From Oscillospiraceae bacterium (GTDB taxonomy: Bacteria; Bacillota; Clostridia; Oscillospirales; Ruminococcaceae): 5,112 bases of DNA. The DNA is taken from contig JAHZHS010000049.1 of the NCBI GenBank assembly GCA_019420135.1, positions 8,267 through 13,378 on the forward strand, given 5' to 3'. The first letter of the stretch is position 1; every line of letters starts with the position of its first letter. A program made the translations under genes and the position numbers. Below, one piece after another: positions 1 through 4,862 of the stretch. A model generated the notes under the pieces. That model did no database searches. It was given only the letters and a program-made list of their open reading frames with translations, and was not told where the DNA came from.

Positions 1-2024
1 CCTATCTCTTCGAGCATCTCCTCTCGGCGGGACTGGGCGGTGTGGGTTACGGCGACGGCCAGCGCCTTGTGGTGGGGCGCGATACCGGATACAAGGGAAC
101 CTGCGAACTCACCGTGGTGGATGGCGCCGACACCGACGCCGATGCCCGCACGGTGGCGGAGCGCATCCAGCGTTTGAAGGATGATCACTTCCTGGTGCGG
201 GAGGGGGATTCCACCCGCCCCTGCGATTACGGGGACTTCTGCATTTTGCTCAGAGGGCGCGGGGACTTTCCCACCTACGAGGCGGCCCTGCGTGCCCGGG
301 GCATTCCCGTTTTTGCCGATACCGCCACCGATCTGCTGGACGCGCCCCATGTGCGTCCCTTTGCGGCGCTGCTGGAGATCATTGATAACCCGGCCCAGGA
401 TGTGGCGATGTCTGCGGTGCTGCTCAGTCCCATCTTTCCCTTTACCCCGGACGACCTGGTTCATCTGCGCCAGGAATTGCCCGGCGGCAGTCTGTACGGT
501 GCCGTACTGGCCAGCAAGGAGAAAAAATTCCAGGACTTTGCCCAGCAGCTGGCGGTGTTCCGCCGCCTGGCCCGCACGCTGCCGGTGGACGGCCTGATCG
601 AGGAGCTCTTTGCTCGCACCGGCTACCTTGCTGCGGCGGGCGCCATGCCCGACGGAGCTCGCTGCCGGGATGATCTGCGCGCCTTCGCGGCCTGGGCTGC
701 GGGAGCAGGCAGGGCAGGGCTGGGGGCACTGGTGCGTGCCATGCGAGCCGCACGGCAGAACGGCAGCCTGACCCAGTCGGGCGCGGGACAGTCCCGCCCG
801 GGCTGTGTGTCCATCATGACGATTCATCGTTCCAAGGGGCTGGAATTTCCCATTGTGTTTGTGGCAAATACATCACATAAGTTCAATAACGCCGATACCA
901 TGCGCCCGGTATTGTTCCATCGGGAGCTGGGCATCGGCATGACGCTGCGGGCAGGCACCCGGGCGCAGCGGTATAAGACGCTGGCCTATGGGGCTCTGGT
1001 GCAGCAGATCAAGATGGAATCCCTGAGCGAGGAAATGCGCATTCTGTATGTGGCGCTGACCCGGGCCCAGGATGCCCTGTTCATCACAGTGCCCCTCAAA
1101 CACACCGACAGCGAGCTCAAGACGCCCGCGCTGTATGCGGCAGCCAATATGCTGACACCGGCGGCCCTCGGTGATTTCCAGGCCTGGTCGGGCTGGCTGC
1201 TGACGGCGGCGCTGCGCCATCCGGACAGCGATGCCCTCTGGAAGCGGATCGACTTCCTGCCTGCTCACGACAAGACCGGCGGGCCGCTGGAGATCCGGCT
1301 GGTGGATCCGCCGGCAGCCCTTCCGGCAGCAGTCCCCGAAACAATGCCCGCCCCCGATACGACACTCCGGGATGATCTCATTCAGGGATTTGCCTGGCAC
1401 AGCCCCGACGAAGCCCTCCGGGAGGTGCCGGTCAAGGTCAGCGTCAGCGCGGTGACCCATGCGGCGGGGGAGACGGTCCTGCAGCGGCCGGCCTTTTTGC
1501 AGAAGAGCGGCATGACCGGCGCCGAGCGCGGCACCGCCATCCATGCCTTCATGCAGAGCGTGCCCTTTGACCGGGATATGACCGACCTGGATGCCGAGGT
1601 CCGGCGCCAGACCGACCTGCAGCTGCTGGACCCGGCCCTGGCTGAGGTGCTGGACCTGAATACCGTGCGTACCTTCTTTGACAGTCCGGCCTGGCGCCGG
1701 GTGCGTGCCGCAAAACAGGTGCTGCGGGAGGAACCCCTCATCACCGCATTGCCGGCGGGGGAGATCACCCCCGGGGCGCCGGACTCTGCCCAGGTGCTGG
1801 TGCAGGGCATTGCCGACCTGGTGCTGGTGTTTGACGATCACGCCGAGATCCTGGACTACAAAACCGACCGCCAGAAGGACCCTGCCTATTATGTGGAGGC
1901 CTATGCCGCCCAGCTTCGCCTTTACCGCCGTGCCTTTGCCCTGCGTCTGCGGGTGCCGGTGACAAAGCTGACGATTTACAGCTTCACCCTGGCGCAGGAA
2001 ATTGATGTCCCGCTCAACGGATAA
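1..2024 (+). CDS. addA: ATP-dependent helicase/nuclease subunit A (AddA), C-terminal part, 5' end outside window
   Basis: AddA is the helicase and 3'-strand nuclease subunit of AddAB, the Gram-positive counterpart of RecBCD. It resects double-strand DNA ends for recombination in the cytoplasm. The reading frame is open from base 3, giving 673 visible residues of a protein usually near 1200, so the Walker A half is missing. The GTG at 42 is an internal valine, not a start, because the 13 codons before it also read as AddA. Seen in order: superfamily-1 helicase motif V (TIHRSKGLEF, about residues 273-282), motif VI (EEMRILYVALTRA, 343-355), then the RecB-type nuclease domain with GTAIHAFMQ (H514), GIAD (D605), LDYKTDR (D618, K620) and QLRLY (637-641). 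All nuclease residues I can recognise are intact. The gene ends in TAA before a terminator. addB would be expected upstream, which is inference. Confidence 0.95.
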   Translation, partial: YLFEHLLSAGLGGVGYGDGQRLVVGRDTGYKGTCELTVVDGADTDADARTVAERIQRLKDDHFLVREGDSTRPCDYGDFCILLRGRGDFPTYEAALRARGIPVFADTATDLLDAPHVRPFAALLEIIDNPAQDVAMSAVLLSPIFPFTPDDLVHLRQELPGGSLYGAVLASKEKKFQDFAQQLAVFRRLARTLPVDGLIEELFARTGYLAAAGAMPDGARCRDDLRAFAAWAAGAGRAGLGALVRAMRAARQNGSLTQSGAGQSRPGCVSIMTIHRSKGLEFPIVFVANTSHKFNNADTMRPVLFHRELGIGMTLRAGTRAQRYKTLAYGALVQQIKMESLSEEMRILYVALTRAQDALFITVPLKHTDSELKTPALYAAANMLTPAALGDFQAWSGWLLTAALRHPDSDALWKRIDFLPAHDKTGGPLEIRLVDPPAALPAAVPETMPAPDTTLRDDLIQGFAWHSPDEALREVPVKVSVSAVTHAAGETVLQRPAFLQKSGMTGAERGTAIHAFMQSVPFDRDMTDLDAEVRRQTDLQLLDPALAEVLDLNTVRTFFDSPAWRRVRAAKQVLREEPLITALPAGEITPGAPDSAQVLVQGIADLVLVFDDHAEILDYKTDRQKDPAYYVEAYAAQLRLYRRAFALRLRVPVTKLTIYSFTLAQEIDVPLNG

Positions 2025-2045
2025 ACGGACCATAAAGGAAAACTG

Positions 2046-2080
2046 ACCCCGTCGCCTGCCTTGACAAGCGGCGGGGTTTT
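2046..2080 (+). terminator. Intrinsic terminator of addA
   Basis: ACCCCGTCGC (2046-2055) pairs along its whole length with GCGGCGGGGT (2068-2077), a 10-bp stem with one T-G wobble. The loop has 12 bases and a TTTT run (2077-2080) follows. It starts 21 bases after the addA stop codon, as expected for a rho-independent terminator. The T run is short (TTTTGTGT), so termination may be partial. Confidence 0.8.
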
Positions 2081-2089
2081 GTGTACCAT
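2061..2089 (+). promoter_or_regulatory. Possible weak promoter overlapping the addA terminator
   Basis: A perfect -35 hexamer TTGACA (2061-2066) is followed after 17 bases by TACCAT (2084-2089), a 4/6 match to the -10 consensus. CATAAT at 2087-2092 is a better -10 but lies 20 bases away. The -35 sits in the terminator loop. If active, it would start near 2096, upstream of the main rpmG promoter. This is inferred from sequence only and may be chance. Confidence 0.3.
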
Positions 2090-2140
2090 AATGAGCGGTC
2101 GAATGCGAAGAAATATCATAAATATCCTGCCGGAACCCTC

Positions 2141-2169
2141 TTGACGGGGGCGGATAAGTATGGTATTAT
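2141..2169 (+). promoter_or_regulatory. Sigma-A promoter for rpmG-secE-nusG
   Basis: TTGACG (-35, 2141-2146), a 17-base spacer and TATTAT (-10, 2164-2169), with TGG just before the -10 as an extended -10 element. Each hexamer is a 5/6 match to consensus and the spacing is ideal. Transcription should begin near 2175-2178, leaving a leader of about 95 bases before rpmG. The leader has T-rich runs (2194-2200, 2207-2212) but no convincing riboswitch. Confidence 0.85.
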
Positions 2170-2256
2170 GATACTACCTCTTTTGCGGGGCTATTTTTTT
2201 GTGCCCTTTTTTGGACACGACCGCAAGCACGAGGGAGGCTTTAGAAACCGTTAATT

Positions 2257-2263
2257 GGAGGTG
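2257..2263 (+). promoter_or_regulatory. rpmG ribosome binding site
   Basis: GGAGGTG lies 7 bases before the ATG at 2271. It decides the start: the frame is open further upstream to a GTG at 2199, but that codon has no ribosome binding site and would add 24 residues absent from the L33 family. Confidence 0.9.
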
Positions 2264-2270
2264 CCGAAAC

Positions 2271-2420
2271 ATGACTGTCAAAATCACTCTTGCCTGCACG
2301 GAATGCAAACAGCGCAACTATAACAAGACCAAGAACAAGAAGAACAACCCCGACCGTATCGAGATGAAGAAGTATTGCCGTTTCTGCAAGAAGCATACCG
2401 TCCATCGCGAGACGAAGTAA
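2271..2420 (+). CDS. rpmG: 50S ribosomal protein L33, zinc-ribbon form
   Basis: The product has 49 residues, the normal size for L33, a small protein of the large subunit near the E site. The sequence begins MTVKITLACTEC and ends in HRETK. Cysteines C9-x2-C12 and C36-x2-C39 form the four-cysteine zinc site, so this is the zinc-binding (C+) form and not the zinc-free paralogue that some Firmicutes induce under zinc starvation. The central stretch (about 17-27) is rich in Asn and Lys, as usual. It is the first gene after the promoter at 2141-2169 and is followed 19 bases later by secE. The order rpmG-secE-nusG is common in bacteria. No Zur-like operator is evident upstream. Confidence 0.96.
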   Translation: MTVKITLACTECKQRNYNKTKNKKNNPDRIEMKKYCRFCKKHTVHRETK

Positions 2421-2425
2421 GGAAA

Positions 2426-2432
2426 GGCGGAG
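2426..2432 (+). promoter_or_regulatory. secE ribosome binding site
   Basis: GGCGGAG, with its GGAG core (2429-2432) 7 bases before the ATG at 2440. This spacing favours ATG 2440 over the in-frame TTG at 2434, which would be only 1 base from GGAG. Confidence 0.7.
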
Positions 2433-2439
2433 CTTGAAC

Positions 2440-2745
2440 ATGGCTGATAAGAAAGCTGTTACTGAGGCAGCCGCCAAGGCCGAGAAGGCCGACAAGAAGG
2501 CTGACAAAAAGACCGACGGCAAGAAGAAGACTTCTTTCTTCACCAAGGTCAAGAACTTTTTCAGCCGCATCGGTAAGTATTTCAAAGACACCAAGAGCGA
2601 GCTGAAAAAGGTCGTTTGGCCCAGCAAAAAGCAGGTTCGCACCAACACCATCACCGTTTTGGTCGTCGTGCTGATCGCCGCGGTGGTGCTGGTTGTTCTG
2701 GACCTGATCTTCGGCGGCGTCATCCAGCTGATGATCGGCGCCTGA
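2440..2745 (+). CDS. secE: Preprotein translocase subunit SecE
   Basis: SecE clamps SecY in the SecYEG channel of the cytoplasmic membrane. The 101-residue product has the single-membrane-span layout of Gram-positive SecE. It has a long Lys/Ala/Asp-rich cytoplasmic tail (about 1-32), an amphipathic stretch (about 33-50), the family signature SELKKVVWPSKKQV (53-66), then one hydrophobic span (about 69-91, Val/Leu-rich) and a short end. The tail makes it longer than the roughly 60 residues of the B. subtilis protein. Such tails are low-complexity and vary between species. The gene lies 19 bases after rpmG and 19 before nusG, so the three are very likely co-transcribed. The signature makes the identification firm despite the short length. 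Confidence 0.95.
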   Translation: MADKKAVTEAAAKAEKADKKADKKTDGKKKTSFFTKVKNFFSRIGKYFKDTKSELKKVVWPSKKQVRTNTITVLVVVLIAAVVLVVLDLIFGGVIQLMIGA

Positions 2746-2764
2746 CGACTTGGAGGCATGATTC

Positions 2765-3304
2765 ATGGCTGAACAGGCTTACTGGTATGTTGTTCATACC
2801 TATTCCGGCTACGAAAACAAGGTGGCCCAGGATCTGATGACGATGGTGGAAAACCGTCGCCTGCAGGATCTGATCTGTGACGTCAAGGTTCCCACCGAGA
2901 CGGTCATTGAGGACAAGCTGGACAAGAACGAGAACAAAATCGGCGAAAAAGAAGTCCAGCGCAAGATCTACCCGGGTTACGTCTTCGTCAAAATGGTCAT
3001 GAATGACAACACCTGGTACATCGTGCGCAACACGCGCGGCTGCACCGGTTTTGTCGGCCCGGCTTCCAAGCCGGAGCCTCTGACCGAGGAAGAGGTCGAG
3101 AAGCTGGGTGTTGAGGTTGTCTCCGGCCCGCGCGTCGACTATGCTGTCGGCGACACGGTGGAGCTGACCGGCGGCCCCATGGCGGGTTCTGTCGGTGTGG
3201 TGGAAGCCATCGACACCAACGCCCGCAAGGTTCGCGTCAAGATCTCGATGTTTGGCCGCGAAACTCCGGCAGAGCTGGAGCTTTCCCAGGTCAAGCTGCT
3301 GTGA
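2765..3304 (+). CDS. nusG: Transcription termination/antitermination factor NusG
   Basis: NusG binds the RNA polymerase clamp and modulates pausing, termination and coupling to translation. The 179-residue product has the standard length and two domains. The NGN domain (about 5-115) opens with YWYVVHTYSGYENKVAQDL and contains KIYPGYVFVKM (67-77) and WYIVRNTRGCTGFVG (84-98). The KOW domain (about 125-179) contains VGDTVELTGGPMAG and ends KISMFGRETPAELELSQVKLL. Asn89-Thr90 sit where B. subtilis NusG has the Asn-Thr pair that contacts the non-template strand to stimulate pausing; that role is inferred by position. GGAGG (2752-2756) lies 8 bases before the ATG. The ATG at 2758 is out of frame and 1 base from the SD, so it is not the start. 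A 162-base gap separates this gene from rplK. Confidence 0.97.
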   Translation: MAEQAYWYVVHTYSGYENKVAQDLMTMVENRRLQDLICDVKVPTETVIEDKLDKNENKIGEKEVQRKIYPGYVFVKMVMNDNTWYIVRNTRGCTGFVGPASKPEPLTEEEVEKLGVEVVSGPRVDYAVGDTVELTGGPMAGSVGVVEAIDTNARKVRVKISMFGRETPAELELSQVKLL

Positions 3305-3306
3305 CC

Positions 3307-3349
3307 TGCACATTTCGTGCAAGGCTGACCCTGCCGCAACAGCGCGGCA
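3307..3349 (+). other. Two small hairpins after nusG
   Basis: TGCAC (3307-3311) pairs with GTGCA (3317-3321), and TGCCGC (3332-3337) pairs with GCGGCA (3344-3349). Neither has a T run, so they are not intrinsic terminators. They could protect the nusG mRNA 3' end or be part of the rplK leader. The function is unknown. Confidence 0.4.
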
Positions 3350-3364
3350 AATACGATTTCCGGT

Positions 3365-3384
3365 AAAGACCGCACGCGGTTTTT
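3365..3384 (+). terminator. Terminator-like hairpin between nusG and rplK
   Basis: AAAGACCG (3365-3372) pairs with CGGTTTTT (3377-3384) around a CACG loop, including one G-T pair, and the 3' arm ends in TTTTT. The GC core is only 4 bp, so it is weak. I find no promoter between it and rplK, so rplK-rplA probably depend on read-through. It could be a leaky terminator or attenuator that sets the ratio of rplK-rplA to nusG message. Confidence 0.4.
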
Positions 3385-3408
3385 ATAGAGTGCGCGCCTG
3401 CGCGTACT

Positions 3409-3445
3409 CGTGGGAGGTCCGCGCCGCGGACCGCAACTCACCACA
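3409..3445 (+). promoter_or_regulatory. Putative L1-binding mRNA site in front of rplK
   Basis: The sequence runs GTGG (3410-3413), unpaired GA (3414-3415), a 7-bp stem GGTCCGC/GCGGACC (3416-3422 with 3426-3432), a loop strand GCAACTCA, then CCAC (3441-3444), which pairs with GTGG. This outer helix - GA - inner GG..CC helix - loop strand layout matches the L1 site of 23S rRNA (GGUGGGAGGCU, as I recall it for E. coli) and known L1 mRNA targets. In E. coli, L1 represses the rplK-rplA message at such a site. Here it ends 8 bases before the rplK GGAGGTG, so bound L1 should hinder translation initiation. A near-copy precedes rplA. Function is inferred by analogy. Confidence 0.6.
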
Positions 3446-3451
3446 AATTTT

Positions 3452-3458
3452 GGAGGTG
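3452..3458 (+). promoter_or_regulatory. rplK ribosome binding site
   Basis: GGAGGTG lies 8 bases before ATG 3467. It fixes that start over the in-frame GTG at 3410, which lies inside the putative L1 site and would add 19 non-L11 residues. Confidence 0.9.
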
Positions 3459-3466
3459 CAAATAGT

Positions 3467-3892
3467 ATGGCACAGAAAATCACTGGCTACATTAAGCTGC
3501 AGATCCCTGCCGGCAAGGCGACTCCGGCACCGCCCGTCGGCCCCGCTCTGGGCCAGAAGGGCGTCAACATCATGGCGTTCACCAAGGAGTTCAACGAGCG
3601 TACCAAGAATCAGATGGGTTACATCATCCCCGTCGTCATCACCGTTTACGCTGACCGCTCCTTCAGCTTCATCACCAAGACTCCGCCGGCCCCGGTCCTG
3701 ATCAAGAAGGCCGCCGGCATCGAGACTGCTTCCGGCGTGCCGAACAAGAACAAGGTCGGCTCCATCACCCTGGCTCAGGCCGAGGAGATCGCCAAGCAGA
3801 AGATGCCCGACCTGAACGCTTCCAGCCTGGAAAGCGCCGTCAGCATGATCAAGGGCACCTGCCGCAGCATGGGTGTTACCGTCGAGGAATAA
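3467..3892 (+). CDS. rplK: 50S ribosomal protein L11
   Basis: The 141 residues are the typical bacterial length. L11 binds the GTPase-associated region of 23S rRNA, supports elongation-factor function and is needed for RelA-type stringent signalling. The N-terminal domain (about 1-70) carries the proline-rich PAGKATPAPPVGPALGQKG (14-32), where thiostrepton-resistance changes occur in other species; the conserved prolines are present. The linker and C-terminal RNA-binding domain (about 71-141) contain KTPPAPVLIKKAAG, KNKVGSITLAQAEEIAKQK and MIKGTCRSMGV. Nothing is missing or broken. The gene is followed 70 bases later by rplA, the usual L11-L1 pair, and is probably on the same mRNA. It is preceded by a putative L1 regulatory site, so its translation is likely tied to free L1. 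Confidence 0.98.
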   Translation: MAQKITGYIKLQIPAGKATPAPPVGPALGQKGVNIMAFTKEFNERTKNQMGYIIPVVITVYADRSFSFITKTPPAPVLIKKAAGIETASGVPNKNKVGSITLAQAEEIAKQKMPDLNASSLESAVSMIKGTCRSMGVTVEE

Positions 3893-3916
3893 GCCCTGCA
3901 TGACTGCGCGCAAATA

Positions 3917-3947
3917 CGTGGGAGGAATTGATCCGATAACCACCACA
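3917..3947 (+). promoter_or_regulatory. Second putative L1-binding mRNA site, in front of rplA
   Basis: CGTGGGAGG (3917-3925) and CACCACA (3941-3947) repeat exactly the two ends of the rplK site. GTGG (3918-3921) can pair with CCAC at 3940-3943 or 3943-3946. GA is unpaired on the 5' side. The inner stem GGA/TCC (3924-3926 with 3932-3934) has an ATTGA loop, and GATAA follows on the 3' side. The GA / GA-rich internal loop resembles known L1 targets even more closely than the rplK copy, although the inner stem is only 3 bp. It ends just before AGGAGG (3949-3954), so L1 could repress its own translation here. Confidence 0.55.
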
Positions 3948-3962
3948 CAGGAGGAATGAGTA

Positions 3963-4655
3963 ATGAATCACGGTAAGAAATATACCGAAAGCGCTAAGCT
4001 GATCGACCGTACCAAAGTTTACGACCCGCAGGAGGCGCTGTCCCTCTGCTGCCAGACCGCAAAGGCCAAGTTTGACGAGACCGTCGAGCTGCACGTCCGC
4101 CTGGGCGTTGACAGCCGCCACGCTGACCAGCAGGTCCGCGGCGCTGTTGTCCTGCCCAACGGCACCGGCAAGAACGTCCGCGTCATCGCCATCTGCAAAG
4201 GCGACGCTGCCAAGGCTGCTGAGGCAGCCGGCGCTCAGGAGGTCGGCGACGACGACCTGATCGCCAAGATCCAGGGCGGCTACCTGGACTTCGACGTCCT
4301 GGTCACCACCCCGGATATGATGGGCCGTGTCGGCCGTCTGGGCAAAATCCTCGGACCCCGTGGCCTGATGCCCAACCCCAAGGCCGGCACCGTTACCCCC
4401 GATGTGGGCCGTGCCGTCACCGAGGCCAAGGCTGGTAAGATCGAGTACCGTCTCGACAAGCAGAACATCATCCATGTGCCCATCGGCAAGGCTTCTTTCG
4501 GCGCCGACAAGCTGATGACCAACCTGGATACCGTTCTGGATGCCATCGCCAAGGCCAAGCCCGCGGCTGCCAAGGGCCAGTACTTCAAGAGCGCTACCGT
4601 GGCTACCACCATGGGCCCCGGCGTCCGCGTCAACACCCTGAAGTACGGTGTCTGA
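3963..4655 (+). CDS. rplA: 50S ribosomal protein L1
   Basis: L1 forms the mobile stalk at the 50S E site that helps release deacylated tRNA, and in several organisms it represses its own operon by binding mRNA. The 230 residues are close to the usual 229-234. Domain I halves flank domain II. FDETVELHVRLGVD (37-50) includes the conserved Phe37. The family signature DVLVTTPDMMGRVGRLGKILGPRGLMPNPKAGT spans 111-143. ATVATTMGPGVRVN (211-224) carries the Thr-Met-Gly RNA-contact region. The RNA-binding residues I can recognise are present, so autoregulation is possible. AGGAGG lies 8 bases before the ATG; another ATG at 3956 is out of frame and too close to the SD. No intrinsic terminator follows; the next promoter begins 12 bases after the stop. 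Confidence 0.98.
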   Translation: MNHGKKYTESAKLIDRTKVYDPQEALSLCCQTAKAKFDETVELHVRLGVDSRHADQQVRGAVVLPNGTGKNVRVIAICKGDAAKAAEAAGAQEVGDDDLIAKIQGGYLDFDVLVTTPDMMGRVGRLGKILGPRGLMPNPKAGTVTPDVGRAVTEAKAGKIEYRLDKQNIIHVPIGKASFGADKLMTNLDTVLDAIAKAKPAAAKGQYFKSATVATTMGPGVRVNTLKYGV

Positions 4656-4667
4656 TCAAAAAAATGC

Positions 4668-4696
4668 TTGACAAACCCGCGTTTGTGCGGTATTAT
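4668..4696 (+). promoter_or_regulatory. Sigma-A promoter for rplJ(-rplL)
   Basis: TTGACA (-35, 4668-4673, perfect), a 17-base spacer and TATTAT (-10, 4691-4696). TATAAT at 4694-4699 overlaps but would need a 20-base spacer. Transcription should start near 4702-4705, giving a leader of about 160 bases. The spacer is almost filled by an inverted repeat, ACAAAC CCGC GTTTGT (4671-4686). Confidence 0.9.
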
Positions 4697-4701
4697 AATT
4701 A

Positions 4702-4793
4702 AGCTGTTTTTAAGACAGCAGGTGCTGATTTCAGCATAAAGGGTTTCGCCCTGCCTGCCGAGAAACGTGGCGTTTGCTTGAATGCGATTTTTC
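4702..4793 (+). ncRNA. Ribosomal protein L10 leader (cis-regulatory RNA)
   Basis: This is the structured 5' leader that binds the L10-L7/L12 complex in many bacteria. Seen here: a first hairpin GCTGTT/GACAGC (4703-4708 with 4714-4719). Then comes a closing helix GCAGG/CCTGC (4718-4722 with 4754-4758) that encloses two hairpins, TGCTG/CAGCA (4723-4727 with 4732-4736) and AGGG/CCCT (4740-4743 with 4749-4752). A further AAACG/CGTTT hairpin (4763-4775) follows. The first hairpin and the closing helix share two bases, so they compete slightly. Position between a promoter and rplJ, plus this branched fold, support the call; a covariance-model search was not possible. Confidence 0.8.
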
Positions 4794-4831
4794 AGCCTCT
4801 TTCCCGGTATGCCCGGGCAAGAGGCTTTTTT
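4794..4831 (+). terminator. Intrinsic attenuator in the rplJ leader
   Basis: AGCCTCTT (4794-4801) pairs with AAGAGGCT (4819-4826). After a T/C mismatch, CCCGG (4803-4807) pairs with CCGGG (4813-4817) around a TATGC loop. Six T's (4826-4831) follow. It lies inside the leader, 31 bases before the rplJ ATG, so it is an attenuator and not an end-of-operon terminator. In B. subtilis, L10(L12)4 binding to the leader promotes such a terminator. The 5' arm can instead pair with 4720-4728 (see findings). Confidence 0.88.
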
Positions 4832-4862
4832 GATCCCACAAATGAAATGAGGTGAATGAAAA

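Noticed and set aside
873..2033. Long open frame (386 codons) on the minus strand opposite addA
   Set aside because: AddA on the + strand carries helicase and nuclease motifs throughout. The antisense frame shows no recognisable motif, and GC-rich codon bias readily leaves such a frame open.
2111..2126. Direct repeat AAATATC (2111-2117 and 2120-2126) upstream of the rpmG promoter
   Set aside because: Seven bases of A/T-rich sequence with a 9-base period, only two copies; could be an A/T-rich upstream element or chance. Not enough to call an operator.
2188..2212. GGGC ... GCCC followed by a T run in the rpmG leader, resembling a terminator
   Set aside because: Only 4-5 bp of stem around an 11-base T-rich loop; too weak to call an attenuator.
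2720..3322. Minus-strand open frame (200 codons) opposite nusG
   Set aside because: Shadow of a highly conserved gene; it has no convincing start signal or family resemblance.
3876..4475. Minus-strand open frame (199 codons) opposite rplA
   Set aside because: Shadow frame produced by the codon bias of L1; the translation shows no family features.
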